From the NCBI GenBank assembly GCA_045638265.1, contig JAZUBA010000044.1, forward strand, positions 273,004-337,003: 64,000 nucleotides of DNA, in the 5' to 3' direction. The notes below the pieces were generated by a model. It did no database searches and was not told the origin of the DNA. It worked only from the letters and a program-made list of their open reading frames with translations. Both the position numbers and the translations under genes were made by a program. Positions within the stretch are counted from its first letter, which is position 1. Each line of letters starts with the position of its first letter. The stretch comes from RGIG4140 sp045638265. Its GTDB lineage: Bacteria; Pseudomonadota; Alphaproteobacteria; CAAHEQ01; UBA3637. This document shows, in pieces, positions 17,673 to 27,393 of the stretch.

Positions 17673-19808
17673 ATGCGTCAATACGAACTTGTTGAACGCG
17701 TCAAGTCTTATGACCCCGATGCTGATGAGGAAGCACTCAATCGGGCATATGTATTTGCTATGAAAATGCATACGGCACAAGTACGTGAATCGGGCGACCC
17801 TTATTTTTCACATCCATTAGAAGTAGCTGCAATATTGACACAATACCGTTTGGATTGTTCAACCATTATTGCAGCTCTTTTACATGACACGGTAGAAGAT
17901 ACACCGGCTTCATATGCTGACATTAAAGAATTATTCAGCGAAAACATTGCTAACTTGGTTCGTGGTGTTACAAAACTCTCAAAAGTTCAAATTCATTCAG
18001 AAGAATCCAAACAAGCCGAAAACTTTCAAAAACTTGTTTTAGCCATTAGTACGGATATTCGGGTCTTACTGATTAAATTGGCAGACCGTTTGCATAATAT
18101 GCGTACATTGCATTTTTGTAAAAAACCGGAAAAAAGACAACGTATTGCCAAAGAAACAATGGAAATTTATGTTCCTTTGGCTGAACGAATCGGTATGCAA
18201 TCACTCAAAGATGAATTGGAAGAACATGCCTTTCAGGCACTTTATCCCGAAGCATTTAAAAGCATACAATCCCGTTTGCATTTTTTAAGTACACAAGGGA
18301 AAAAAGACGTTGAAAATGTCATTGAGCAACTAAAAAAAGATATGGATGAAAACGGCATTACGTCTGAAATTACGGGACGGGAAAAACATCCCTACTCTAT
18401 CTGGCGTAAAATGCAAAAACAAAACATTTCGTTTGAACAGGTTTGTGATGTTATTGCGTTTCGGATTATCGTCAATTCTTTGGCCGAATGTTATCAGGTC
18501 TTGGGCATTATTCATACAAAATATCCGATGATACCGGGTCGATATAAAGATTATATTTCAACACCTAAACCCAATGGATACCGTTCATTGCATACAGGCG
18601 TTATCGGTCCATTAAATCGACGTATTGAAGTGCAGATTCGCACAAAAGACATGCATGAAGTTGCCGAATACGGTGTCGCTGCCCACTGGGAATATAAACA
18701 AGGCGTTCACAAAGAAGGAACACAATATCGTTGGTTGCGTGATTTGTTAGATTTGATGAATCATTCATCTTCACCCAACGAATTTTTGGAACACACGAAA
18801 ATTGCAATGTATCAAGATCAGGTGTTCTGTTTTTCTCCTAAAGGTGATTTAATTACACTTCCTCGTGGAGCAGGCCCATTGGATTTTGCTTATGCTGTTC
18901 ATTCACGGGTTGGTGATACATGTGTCGGCGTTAAGATTAACGGCAAAATAAAACCGTTGCGAACTGTTTTGGAAAACGGCGATCAGGTTGAAGTAATGAC
19001 AAATAAAAACCAAACACCTTCACCTGAATGGGAACATTTAGCCGTTACTGCGAAAGCAAAAGCCAGCATCAGACGTTTTTTACGCACACAACAATTTGAA
19101 AAGAATTTAGCACTCGGGCGTGATTATTTCAATAATACCTGCAAAGAATACGGTATTACTTGGAATGAAAAAGAATTACAACCGTATTTGGCACAATATA
19201 AACAATCTAGCGTCAACGACTTTTTGGCTGCTGTCGGGGCCGGATTGATTCCATTTCGGGAAGTATTTAATCAAATGCACCCTGAATGTACACCATCCGG
19301 TTTTAAGCGGGCGATCTCCATTTTCAAAAAAAGCAAAGCTGATATTGCATTAGATAGAAAAATGCCTGTTACCGGTTTAATTTCGGGTATTGCACTCAAA
19401 TTCGGAAAATGTTGCCATCCCGTCCCCGGTGATGCCATTGTCGGTATTGTTACAACGGGTAAAGACGTTACCATTCATACGCAAGACTGTCCGACATTGG
19501 GACAATATCAAGACGAACCGGAACGTTGGCTTGATGTTGATTGGAACATGAATGTTGTCCATGACAAAGTACTTCCGGCAAAAATCAAGATTGTATTAGA
19601 TGATAAACCATCTTCTTTAACGGAATTAACAAACATTGTGGCACAACACAATATTCCGTTAACAAATTTAAGTACACAACACAGAAGTAACGGTTTTTCT
19701 GATATTATCATTGAAGTGGAAGTTAAAAACAGCGGTCAATTAGATGTTTTATTGCAAGCCTTACGAGCACACAAACACATTACAGCCGTTCATAGACTGA
19801 AAGCATAA
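17673..19808 (+). CDS. spoT: Bifunctional (p)ppGpp synthetase/hydrolase (Rsh/SpoT family)
   Basis: 711 residues with all four expected domains. The HD hydrolase domain (about residues 25-190) has 'FSHPLEVAAIL', HDTVEDT and 'KLADRLHNMRTL'. The synthetase domain (about 235-350) has 'DVIAFRIIV', 'YKDYISTPKPNGYRSLHT' and 'EVQIRTKDMHEVAEYGVAAHW'. A TGS domain (about 385-445, 'VFCFSPKGDLITLPRGAGPLDFAY') and a C-terminal ACT domain (about 640-711) follow. Catalytic motifs look intact for both activities. It makes and degrades the stringent-response alarmone. The ATG follows GGGAGG, 22 bases after rpoZ and 3 bases before acpS. Confidence 0.96.
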   Translation: MRQYELVERVKSYDPDADEEALNRAYVFAMKMHTAQVRESGDPYFSHPLEVAAILTQYRLDCSTIIAALLHDTVEDTPASYADIKELFSENIANLVRGVTKLSKVQIHSEESKQAENFQKLVLAISTDIRVLLIKLADRLHNMRTLHFCKKPEKRQRIAKETMEIYVPLAERIGMQSLKDELEEHAFQALYPEAFKSIQSRLHFLSTQGKKDVENVIEQLKKDMDENGITSEITGREKHPYSIWRKMQKQNISFEQVCDVIAFRIIVNSLAECYQVLGIIHTKYPMIPGRYKDYISTPKPNGYRSLHTGVIGPLNRRIEVQIRTKDMHEVAEYGVAAHWEYKQGVHKEGTQYRWLRDLLDLMNHSSSPNEFLEHTKIAMYQDQVFCFSPKGDLITLPRGAGPLDFAYAVHSRVGDTCVGVKINGKIKPLRTVLENGDQVEVMTNKNQTPSPEWEHLAVTAKAKASIRRFLRTQQFEKNLALGRDYFNNTCKEYGITWNEKELQPYLAQYKQSSVNDFLAAVGAGLIPFREVFNQMHPECTPSGFKRAISIFKKSKADIALDRKMPVTGLISGIALKFGKCCHPVPGDAIVGIVTTGKDVTIHTQDCPTLGQYQDEPERWLDVDWNMNVVHDKVLPAKIKIVLDDKPSSLTELTNIVAQHNIPLTNLSTQHRSNGFSDIIIEVEVKNSGQLDVLLQALRAHKHITAVHRLKA

Positions 19809-19811
19809 TCA

Positions 19812-20207
19812 ATGGCACACATTGTCGGAATCGGAACAGATATCATTCAAATTAAACGCATTGCCATCATAAAAAAGCGATTTGGTGAAAAATTCATCAA
19901 GCGGATATTTACACAAAATGAACAAGCATCGGCACAAAATTTAACACCAACCGTTCAAGATGCTTTTTATGCGAAAAGATATGCGGCAAAAGAGGCTTTT
20001 GTCAAAGCTTTGGGTTGTGGCATCAGTGCTTTGGCAACCTGGCAGGAAATTGAAGTCATTAAAGATGAAAAAGGGGCTCCGTCTTTTCGTATTACGGGTA
20101 AAACAGCTCAAACATTATATCAAAAAGCAAAAAATCCCCATATCCATTTAACTTTATCCGATGACGCTTATGCTTGTGCTTTTGTCATTATTGAAGATTT
20201 AGATTAA
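19812..20207 (+). CDS. acpS: Holo-[acyl-carrier-protein] synthase
   Basis: 131 residues. 'IVGIGTDIIQIKRI' supplies the magnesium-binding Asp, and 'FYAKRYAAKEAFVKALGCGI' is the second signature with Glu and Lys. The last strand 'HIHLTLSDDAYACAFVIIE' completes the fold. The enzyme transfers 4'-phosphopantetheine from CoA to acyl carrier protein. It begins three bases after rsh and must be cotranscribed with it; this pairing couples lipid synthesis to the stringent-response operon. A terminator follows. Confidence 0.95.
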   Translation: MAHIVGIGTDIIQIKRIAIIKKRFGEKFIKRIFTQNEQASAQNLTPTVQDAFYAKRYAAKEAFVKALGCGISALATWQEIEVIKDEKGAPSFRITGKTAQTLYQKAKNPHIHLTLSDDAYACAFVIIEDLD

Positions 20208-20234
20208 AAAAATATTATCATTTGTTTATCATAA

Positions 20235-20274
20235 AAAAACATCGCATTCTTACCTGAAAACGATGTTTTTTTTT
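20235..20274. terminator. Bidirectional terminator between acpS and lon
   Basis: A 10-bp stem (AAAAACATCG / CGATGTTTTT) with T-runs on either strand lies between the converging acpS (+) and lon (-) genes. Confidence 0.8.
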
Positions 20275-20289
20275 ATTTTTAGATAATAC

Positions 20290-22659
20290 TTATTCTTTAT
20301 CTTTTTTCTTTTTTTCTTTTGGTGCTTCTTTAATTGGTGTTAAAGGTTGAACCAAAGCATGTTTCAAAACTTCTTCAGCCTGTTCAACAGGGATAATTTC
20401 TAATCCCTCTTTAACATTGTTTGGAATTTCCTCCAAATCTTTAACATTGTCTTTGGGAATTAATACAGTCTTAATACCGGCACGTAAAGCTGCCAACAAC
20501 TTCTCTTTTAAACCACCAATCGGTAACACTCTACCTCTTAACGTAATTTCACCGGTCATAGCAATATCTTTACGAACGGCAACACCTGTAAAGGCTGACA
20601 CAAGCGAGGTCATCATTGCAATACCGGCAGAAGGTCCGTCTTTTGGAGTTGCACCTTCCGGAACGTGAACATGAACATTATTCTCTTCAAACTGAGCTGT
20701 TTTAATACCAAACTCATTGGCATGTGCCTGAACAAATGAATAAGCCGCTCCAACGGATTCTTTCATCACGTCGCCTAACTGACCTGTCAGTTGAATATTA
20801 CCTTTACCAGACATTGTAACAGCTTCAATAGATAAAATTTCACCACCGACTTCTGTCCAAGCTAAACCTGTCGTTGTACCAATCTGATCTTCTTTTTCTG
20901 CCAATCCGAATGAATATTTTTCAACACCGGCATACTTTTTCAGATTATCAGGAGCAACAACTATGGATTTAACATCATCAACCTGAATTTCTTTTAACAC
21001 TTTACGACAAATATTGGCAATTTCACGTTCTAAATTACGCACACCTGCTTCTCGTGTGTAATTACGAATTAATTTGATTAACGTATCGTCCGTTATCGTA
21101 ATTTCTTCAGATTTCAAACCTGCCATTTTCATTTGTTTTTCAATCAAATGTTGTTTTGCAATCTGAACTTTTTCATCTTCCGTATAACCGGACAACTCAA
21201 TGATTTCCATTCTATCCAACAACGGGCGAGGCATTTTTAATGTGTTAGCCGTTGTAATAAACATAACATTGGATAAATCATAATCCACTTCCAAATAATT
21301 ATCGTTAAATGAGGTATTTTGTTCAGGGTCTAAAACCTCCAACAATGCTGATGACGGATCACCCCGATAATCATTTCCCAATTTATCAATTTCATCTAAC
21401 AAAAACAACGGATTGATTGTTTTTGCCTTTTTCATACCTTGGATAATTTTACCCGGCATTGAACCGATATATGTCCGTCTATGTCCTCTGATTTCGGATT
21501 CATCATGCATACCGCCTAATGAAGCACGAACAAAATGACGTCCTGTTGCTCTTGCAATAGATTGACCCAAAGAAGTTTTACCAACCCCCGGAGGGCCAAC
21601 AAGACACAAAATAGAACCTTTTAAACAATTTGTCCGTTTTTGAACAGCCAAAAATTCCAAAATACGTTCTTTGACTTTTTCCAAACCATAATGATCTTCA
21701 TCTAAAATATTTTTAGCTTTTATTAAATCTAATTGCAAATTAGATTTTTTACGCCATGGAATAGCCGTCAACCAATCTAAATAATTGCGTACAACTCCAG
21801 ATTCGGCAGACATCGTTCCCATCATTTGTAATTTACGCAATTCACTTAAAGCTTTTTCTTTGGCATCCTTAGGCATACCGGCTTTTTTGATTTTAGCTTC
21901 AAGTGTTTTAATTTCGCCACCTTCTTCCGAATCACCCAATTCTTTTTGAATAGCTTTCATTTGCTCATTCAAATAATATTCCCGTTGACTCTTTTCCATC
22001 TGGCGTTTGACACGCTTACGAATTTTTCGTTCCACTTGCAAAACACCGATTTCTTTTTCCATTTCGGTATATAATTTTTCCAATCGTTCCTGAATAGTCG
22101 GTGCTTCTAAAATGCGTTGTTTATCTTCAACCTTCAACAACAAATGTGTTACGACAATATCTGCCAATTTTTCTGCATCATGAATTTGCTGAATAGCAAC
22201 CAACACTTCGGGTCCAATGCGTTTATTTAAACGAACGTAATTTTCAAACTGTTCACGAACAGAACGCATCAAGGCTTCTGTTTCAGCTTCATCACCTTTT
22301 TCTGTTTTTAAAATATTTACTTGTGCTTCAAAGAAAACATTATTTTGAGTCCATTCAACAACACGGGCACGCGTTATTCCTTCAACTAATATTTTAACCG
22401 TCCCATCCGGCAATTTCAATAATTGCAAAATGGTAGCCAACGTTCCTGTTTTATATAAATCACCAACATACGGTGTATCCACAAGCGCATCAACCTGCGC
22501 TGTCAACAAAATACGTTTGTTGTTTGCCATAGCATTTTCCAAGGCGGCAATTGATTTATCCCGTCCGACAAACAAAGGGACAACAACGTGCGGAAATACA
22601 ATAATGTCACGCAACGGTAATACGGGATAAACACCATCTGTCAATTCTTCTGTTGTCAT
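20290..22659 (-). CDS. lon: ATP-dependent protease La
   Basis: 789 residues. The N-terminal substrate domain begins 'YPVLPLRDIIVFPHVVVPLFVGR'. The AAA+ module has Walker A GPPGVGKTS near residue 355, Walker B 'NPLFLLDEIDKLG' and a sensor region. The protease domain carries 'PEGATPKDGPSAGIAM' with the catalytic Ser and 'GLKEKLLAA' with the Lys. A short Lys/Glu-rich tail ends the protein. It degrades damaged and regulatory proteins in the cytosol. ATG at 22659 is chosen because AAGGAA lies about 7 bases upstream; an in-frame TTG two codons earlier is less likely. It ends the block tRNA-Leu, tig, clpP, clpX, lon. Confidence 0.97.
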   Translation of the reverse strand: MTTEELTDGVYPVLPLRDIIVFPHVVVPLFVGRDKSIAALENAMANNKRILLTAQVDALVDTPYVGDLYKTGTLATILQLLKLPDGTVKILVEGITRARVVEWTQNNVFFEAQVNILKTEKGDEAETEALMRSVREQFENYVRLNKRIGPEVLVAIQQIHDAEKLADIVVTHLLLKVEDKQRILEAPTIQERLEKLYTEMEKEIGVLQVERKIRKRVKRQMEKSQREYYLNEQMKAIQKELGDSEEGGEIKTLEAKIKKAGMPKDAKEKALSELRKLQMMGTMSAESGVVRNYLDWLTAIPWRKKSNLQLDLIKAKNILDEDHYGLEKVKERILEFLAVQKRTNCLKGSILCLVGPPGVGKTSLGQSIARATGRHFVRASLGGMHDESEIRGHRRTYIGSMPGKIIQGMKKAKTINPLFLLDEIDKLGNDYRGDPSSALLEVLDPEQNTSFNDNYLEVDYDLSNVMFITTANTLKMPRPLLDRMEIIELSGYTEDEKVQIAKQHLIEKQMKMAGLKSEEITITDDTLIKLIRNYTREAGVRNLEREIANICRKVLKEIQVDDVKSIVVAPDNLKKYAGVEKYSFGLAEKEDQIGTTTGLAWTEVGGEILSIEAVTMSGKGNIQLTGQLGDVMKESVGAAYSFVQAHANEFGIKTAQFEENNVHVHVPEGATPKDGPSAGIAMMTSLVSAFTGVAVRKDIAMTGEITLRGRVLPIGGLKEKLLAALRAGIKTVLIPKDNVKDLEEIPNNVKEGLEIIPVEQAEEVLKHALVQPLTPIKEAPKEKKKKDKE

Positions 22660-22740
22660 ATTCAATTCCTTTTATTAAAACATAGAATGATATATATGTA
22701 TGTATTGAATGTTTAAAAGTAAAGAGGGATTATACTTTTT

Positions 22741-24069
22741 TTATTCACTTTTAAAAACAAATGTCGGTTTTTCCTTATTGACAATTGTTTCCTTGTCAAT
22801 AATAACCTCTTTTAAATCTTTCATATTTGGTAATTCGTACATCAAATCCATCAATGTATTTTCCATAATGGAGCGTAATCCACGAGCCCCTGTTTTACGC
22901 TCAATCGCTTTCTTGGCAATTTCTTTTAAAGCTTCATCCGTAATGGTTAATTTCACATTTTCCATATCACATAAAGCCTTATATTGTTTTACAAGCGCAT
23001 TTTTCGGTTCTTTTAAAATACGAATTAAAGCATCTTCGTTTAATTCCGTCAAACTGACAATAACCGGCAAACGGCCGATAAATTCCGGAATAAGACCAAA
23101 TTTTAACAAATCCGTCGGTTCTAATTTTTCAAGTAATTCACCGATATTTTTTTCTTCACCCGATTTTGTATCCGTTCCAAAACCGATAGCATATTTTGAT
23201 TCACGTCGTTCTATGACTTTTTCAAGTCCAGCAAAAGCACCACCACAAATAAACAAAATGTTTTGCGTATTAACTTTTATATATTCTTGATTCGGGTGTT
23301 TACGCCCCCCTTGTGGCGGTAAGGAAGCAACTGTTCCTTCAATCATTTTTAACAAGGCTTGTTGTACACCTTCGCCCGAAACATCTCTGGTAATAGACGG
23401 TCCGTCACTTTTACGAGCTATTTTATCAATTTCATCAATATAAATAATGCCCATTTCTGCTTTGGCAACGTTATAATTGGCATTTTGTAACAATTTCAAC
23501 ACCACATTTTCAACGTCTTCCCCAACATAACCGGCTTCAGTCAATGTGGTTGCATCGGCAATGGCAAACGGCACATCAAGTGAACGAGCCAATGTTTTTG
23601 CCAATAATGTTTTACCACAACCGGTCGGTCCTAATAACAACACATTTGATTTTTCAATTTCAACGTCATTATTGCTTTTATTGGAAAGCAAGCGTTTGTA
23701 ATGATTATAAACTGAAACGGATAACACTTTTTTAGCCCGTTCCTGTCCGATAACATAATCATCTAAAATCCGATGTAATTCCTGCGGTGTTTTTAATTTA
23801 TCAGCAGAAGGCAATTCAAATTTTTCTGAACCGTCTGTTTTTAATGCTCCTTTTTGAACTGTTCCGCTAGTCCCTTGTGTACCGGATTCTTCTTTAATAA
23901 TACCACGACACAATTCAACACATTCATCACAGATAAAAACCATCTGATCCTTACCGTTTTGGCCTTTTATTGCTTTTCCGGCAATCAAATTACGTACTTC
24001 ATTTTGACTTTTATTGCAAAATGAACATTTTATATCTGTTTTATTTGAATTTGTATCATCTTTAATCAT
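22741..24069 (-). CDS. clpX: ClpXP unfoldase ATPase subunit
   Basis: 442 residues. The N-terminal zinc-binding domain has CSFCNKS (about residues 15-21) and CDECVELC (about 48-55). The AAA+ domain has Walker A GPTGCGKT, 'IIYIDEIDKIARK' Walker B and the pore-loop 'YVGEDVENV' region. 'GARGLRSIMENTLMDLMYELP' is the conserved C-terminal stretch. It recognises tagged proteins and feeds them into ClpP. It lies 14 bases downstream of clpP. All nucleotide-binding motifs look normal. Confidence 0.97.
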   Translation of the reverse strand: MIKDDTNSNKTDIKCSFCNKSQNEVRNLIAGKAIKGQNGKDQMVFICDECVELCRGIIKEESGTQGTSGTVQKGALKTDGSEKFELPSADKLKTPQELHRILDDYVIGQERAKKVLSVSVYNHYKRLLSNKSNNDVEIEKSNVLLLGPTGCGKTLLAKTLARSLDVPFAIADATTLTEAGYVGEDVENVVLKLLQNANYNVAKAEMGIIYIDEIDKIARKSDGPSITRDVSGEGVQQALLKMIEGTVASLPPQGGRKHPNQEYIKVNTQNILFICGGAFAGLEKVIERRESKYAIGFGTDTKSGEEKNIGELLEKLEPTDLLKFGLIPEFIGRLPVIVSLTELNEDALIRILKEPKNALVKQYKALCDMENVKLTITDEALKEIAKKAIERKTGARGLRSIMENTLMDLMYELPNMKDLKEVIIDKETIVNKEKPTFVFKSE

Positions 24070-24083
24070 GGAATATTATATCC

Positions 24084-24710
24084 TTATTCAGTCGTTGTCG
24101 GACGTTTTGAAATAACCTCATCAATCAAACCAAATTTTTTGGCTTCTTCTGCGGTCATAAAATTATCCCGTTCCATAGCACGCTCTATTGTCGGCAAATC
24201 TTGTCCTGTCTGTTCAACATAAATTTGATTTAAACGGGCTTTAATAGAAAGAATTTCCTTGGCATGAATTTCAATATCCGTTGCCTGACCTTGAAAACCA
24301 CCGGACGGTTGATGTATCATAACACGGGCATTCGGCAATGCAAAACGACGACCTTTTTCCCCACAACACAACAACAAACTTCCCATAGAGGCGGCTTGCC
24401 CCATCACAACCGTTGAAACCGGACATTTAATGTAATTCATTGTATCCAAAATCGCCAATCCTGCTGTAACAACACCGCCGGGAGAGTTAATATAAAAAGA
24501 AATTTCTTTCTTGGAATCTTCGGCTTCCAAAAATAAAAGCTGTGCACAGATAAGACTTGCCACCTCATCATTGACCTGACCTGTTAAAAAAACAATACGT
24601 TCTTTTAACAAACGGGAATAAATATCAAAAGCCCGTTCACCTCGTCCGGTTTGTTCAATAACCGTCGGCACAAGTGTATTCATCAAAGGGGAAGTCCAAT
24701 CTGTACGCAT
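24084..24710 (-). CDS. clpP: ATP-dependent Clp protease proteolytic subunit
   Basis: 208 residues. The N-terminal 'LVPTVIEQTGRGERAFDIYSRLL' is standard. The catalytic Ser is in GQAASMGSLLL, the His in 'VMIHQPSGG' and the Asp near 'AMERDNFMTAEEAK'. It forms the double heptamer chamber used by ClpX. The gene is 9 bases after tig and 14 before clpX, the usual tig-clpP-clpX arrangement, and is probably expressed from a promoter upstream of tig or of tRNA-Leu. Confidence 0.97.
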   Translation of the reverse strand: MRTDWTSPLMNTLVPTVIEQTGRGERAFDIYSRLLKERIVFLTGQVNDEVASLICAQLLFLEAEDSKKEISFYINSPGGVVTAGLAILDTMNYIKCPVSTVVMGQAASMGSLLLCCGEKGRRFALPNARVMIHQPSGGFQGQATDIEIHAKEILSIKARLNQIYVEQTGQDLPTIERAMERDNFMTAEEAKKFGLIDEVISKRPTTTE

Positions 24711-24719
24711 ATCTAGCCT

Positions 24720-26063
24720 CTATTTTGTTTTTTTAGCCTTTTTTGTTTCTTTTTTATCATCCGGATTGTAAGCATACAATTCTTCAGCTGATAAAACTTT
24801 TTCTGTTGTTTTAATTGTATCTAATACAAAATCAACAACTTTTTCTTCAAACAACGGAGCTTTGATGGCATCCAATGCTTTTGGATTTTTTTGATAATAT
24901 TCAAAAACCATTTTTTCTTGACCCGGATAACGGCGGGCTTCAGCCATAACGGCTTTTGTTAAATCTTCTTGTGTTAATGTAATTTTATGTTCGTTTGCAA
25001 TTTCAGCCAACAACAAGCCTAAACGAACACGACGAACAGCAATATCTTTATATTCTGCTTTTAATTCATCTTCTGATTTTGCTTTTTCGTCTTCATCTAA
25101 TTGGTTTGCTTTTTTAGCTTCTTCAAATTGTTTCCAGATAGCATCAAATTCCAAATCAACCATACCTTGCGGAACTTCAAATGTGTGCTTTTCTGCCAAC
25201 ACATCTAACAAGGCACGTTTTGTATGCATACGAGCTACTTGGGCATATTCTTTATTCATTTCGGTTTCAATGGTTTTTCTCAAATCTTCAACTGTTTCAG
25301 CACCGAATGTTTTAGCAAAATCATCATTGATTTCAGCATCTTTATATTGACGTAATTCTTTAACATCAACTTTAAACAATGCTTCTTTACCAGCTAATTC
25401 TTTGGCATGATAATTTTCAGGGAATGTTACATTCACATCAACTGTTTCACCAATATTTTTACCTGTTAATTGTTCTTCAAAACCTGGGATAAAGGTGTTT
25501 GTACCCAAACCTAAATAATAGTCTTTACCTGTACCGCCTTTAAATTCTTTACCGTCAATGGAACCAACAAAGTCAATAACGATAACATCACCTGTTTTTG
25601 TTGCTCTTTTTTCATCAACGATTTCTGTTGTTTTGCGGGCACCGGCTAATTTTTGCATTGCATCATCAATGTCTTTTTCCGTTGCTGTCGTAACAATTTT
25701 TTCAACAGACAATGTACTTAAATCTGCCGGTTTAATTTCGGGCAATGCTTCAACTTCAATTGTATATTCAATATCTTGACCGTCTTCAAATTTTGTCAAT
25801 TCAACTTTTGGACGCAAAGCCGGTTTAATTTTATTATCTGCTAATGTTTTTTCCGTATATGATTGAATTAAATCATCTAAAACTTCACCTTTAACAGCAT
25901 TTTCATATTTTGTTTTAATTAAGCTTAACGGTGCTTGTCCCGGACGAAAACCTTGAATTTTTGCTTCTTTTCTGATTTCTTCTAATTTTGCATTTTGTTT
26001 ATCTGCAAATTCTTTTGCCGGTATCACAACGGTAAAAGAATGTTGTAATGTAGATTTTGTCAT
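24720..26063 (-). CDS. tig: Trigger factor (ribosome-associated chaperone)
   Basis: 447 residues from MTKSTLQHSFTVVIP. The ribosome-binding domain holds 'IQGFRPGQAPLSLIKTKY', equivalent to the GFRxGxxP signature. The FKBP-type prolyl isomerase domain contains 'GDVIVIDFVGSIDGKEFKGGTG' and 'IPGFEEQLTGKNIGE'. The C-terminal helical arms follow, ending in a Lys-rich tail. It binds near the ribosome exit tunnel and shields nascent chains. The start is set at 26063; an open frame continues upstream to 26183 only because it reads through tRNA-Leu. Confidence 0.96.
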   Translation of the reverse strand: MTKSTLQHSFTVVIPAKEFADKQNAKLEEIRKEAKIQGFRPGQAPLSLIKTKYENAVKGEVLDDLIQSYTEKTLADNKIKPALRPKVELTKFEDGQDIEYTIEVEALPEIKPADLSTLSVEKIVTTATEKDIDDAMQKLAGARKTTEIVDEKRATKTGDVIVIDFVGSIDGKEFKGGTGKDYYLGLGTNTFIPGFEEQLTGKNIGETVDVNVTFPENYHAKELAGKEALFKVDVKELRQYKDAEINDDFAKTFGAETVEDLRKTIETEMNKEYAQVARMHTKRALLDVLAEKHTFEVPQGMVDLEFDAIWKQFEEAKKANQLDEDEKAKSEDELKAEYKDIAVRRVRLGLLLAEIANEHKITLTQEDLTKAVMAEARRYPGQEKMVFEYYQKNPKALDAIKAPLFEEKVVDFVLDTIKTTEKVLSAEELYAYNPDDKKETKKAKKTK

Positions 26064-26095
26064 ATTTAAATAATTCCCTTTTATATCAATAACTT

Positions 26096-26179
26096 TGGTG
26101 CGGCCGAAGAGACTTGAACTCCCACGCCTTTCGGCAACGGCTTCTAAGACCGTCGTGTCTACCATTCCACCACGACCGC
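26096..26179 (-). tRNA. tRNA-Leu (anticodon UAG)
   Basis: On the minus strand the 84-base RNA starts GCGGTCG, which pairs with CGGCCGC before an encoded ACCA end, giving a 7-bp acceptor stem with one G-U. The anticodon stem ACGGT/GCCGT flanks the loop CTTAGAA, so the anticodon is UAG and the tRNA reads CUN leucine codons. A long variable arm (TTGCCGAAAGGCG-type) follows, typical of tRNA-Leu. The T-arm GGGAGTTCAAGTCTC is normal. It lies 33 bases upstream of tig. Confidence 0.95.
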
Positions 26180-26217
26180 ACATTCAGGGCTTCTATATAA
26201 CACATCTTTTATAAAAA

Positions 26218-26256
26218 GAAAAGACTTTTTTATCAATTTTTTGAAAAAAAAGTCTC
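26218..26256 (-). terminator. Probable terminator of the D-lactate dehydrogenase gene
   Basis: An A/T-rich inverted repeat (AGACTTTTTT / AAAAAAGTCT) that, on the minus strand, is followed by TTTTCTTTT. It lies about 60 bases past the stop of the minus-strand dehydrogenase gene and upstream of tRNA-Leu. Confidence 0.55.
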
Positions 26257-26316
26257 TCTCCGTACAGATACATAATATTGTATCATTTGAAATAAAAATA
26301 ATACTCACTGTTTTGC

Positions 26317-27333
26317 TTATTTAACAATACTGTTTATAACATCACCGGCAATAAAATGTTTAATATTATCCAACGTTGTTTGATTAATTCGATGAACGGC
26401 ATCAACAGAATTAAAGGCAATATGGGGCGTTACAATCACATTTTTGAATTGTAATAATTTTAAATTCATGGCCGAATCCAACAAGAAATCCGAATCACTC
26501 ATACGAGAAGAGGTAATCGCTTCATCATGAAGTAAAAAATCTTCATTTTCCAAAACATCCAATCCAGCGCCACCAACGATTCCCAACCGTAATGCTTCAT
26601 ATAACGCTTGCGTATCAATCAAATCTCCTCTTGCTGTATTAATAATCACAACACCTTGTTTCATCATATTAAAAGCTTCATCATTCAACATATGATAATT
26701 TTGAGGCGTTGACGGTACATGCAAAGAAATAATATCCGATTTTTGATAGATCTCTTTTAAATTATGAACATATAACTCTTTCAACTCAGGATTCGGATAT
26801 AAATCATAAGCCAACACATTCATTTGAAACCCTTTGGCAATTTGAATAAAATGACGACCGATGGAACCCGTCCCAATAACACCGACCGTTTTTCCCTGCA
26901 AATCAAAACCGATATATTTTTCTATTTCCACATGATTATGAGCCATACCGTTTCGGCCTTGAATAATCTTACGAGCTAAAGCCAATAACAATCCAAATGC
27001 AAATTCTGCAACCGTTGCTTCACCATATCGGGGAACATTACAAACGGTAATACCCCGTTTTTTGCAATAATCTAAATCAATATGATTAAACCCCGTTGAA
27101 CGTGTGGCAATTAATTTCAAGTTTGGAAACAAATCCAATCGTTTCGTATCTATTTTTTCCGAATGGACAAACAAAGAAATAATTTGAGTATTTTGATACG
27201 TTTCCAATTCTTTTAAAGCTACTTGATTAAGAGTTTCATCAAAAAACACAAAATTAAATCCATCAACGGATTGCTTTTTTACAAAATCACAAAAAAGCGT
27301 ATCCACATCAAAAAAAAGTATGTTTTTCATCAT
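26317..27333 (-). CDS. ldhA: D-lactate dehydrogenase family (D-2-hydroxyacid dehydrogenase)
   Basis: 338 residues from MMKNILFFDVD. The NAD-binding motif is GVIGTGSIGRHF near residue 147. The catalytic Arg lies in 'INTARGDLID', the Glu in 'GLDVLENED' and the His in 'VTPHIAF'. The 'TRSTGFNHIDLDYC' and 'VPRYGEATVAEFAFGLLLALARK' segments point to the D-lactate branch rather than phosphoglycerate dehydrogenase. It would reduce pyruvate to D-lactate during fermentation, recycling NADH. It has its own ribosome site (AAAGGAA), no operon partner and a downstream hairpin. Confidence 0.88.
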   Translation of the reverse strand: MMKNILFFDVDTLFCDFVKKQSVDGFNFVFFDETLNQVALKELETYQNTQIISLFVHSEKIDTKRLDLFPNLKLIATRSTGFNHIDLDYCKKRGITVCNVPRYGEATVAEFAFGLLLALARKIIQGRNGMAHNHVEIEKYIGFDLQGKTVGVIGTGSIGRHFIQIAKGFQMNVLAYDLYPNPELKELYVHNLKEIYQKSDIISLHVPSTPQNYHMLNDEAFNMMKQGVVIINTARGDLIDTQALYEALRLGIVGGAGLDVLENEDFLLHDEAITSSRMSDSDFLLDSAMNLKLLQFKNVIVTPHIAFNSVDAVHRINQTTLDNIKHFIAGDVINSIVK

Positions 27334-27393
27334 AAAAATTCCTTTCACGCTTATCATGTAAGCATGCGAATTTTTATTTTCAAGTTCACAAAA

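Noticed and set aside
26064..26183. N-terminal extension of trigger factor
   Set aside because: The extra 40 codons are tRNA-Leu read as protein; the true start is the ATG at 26063, which matches the family.
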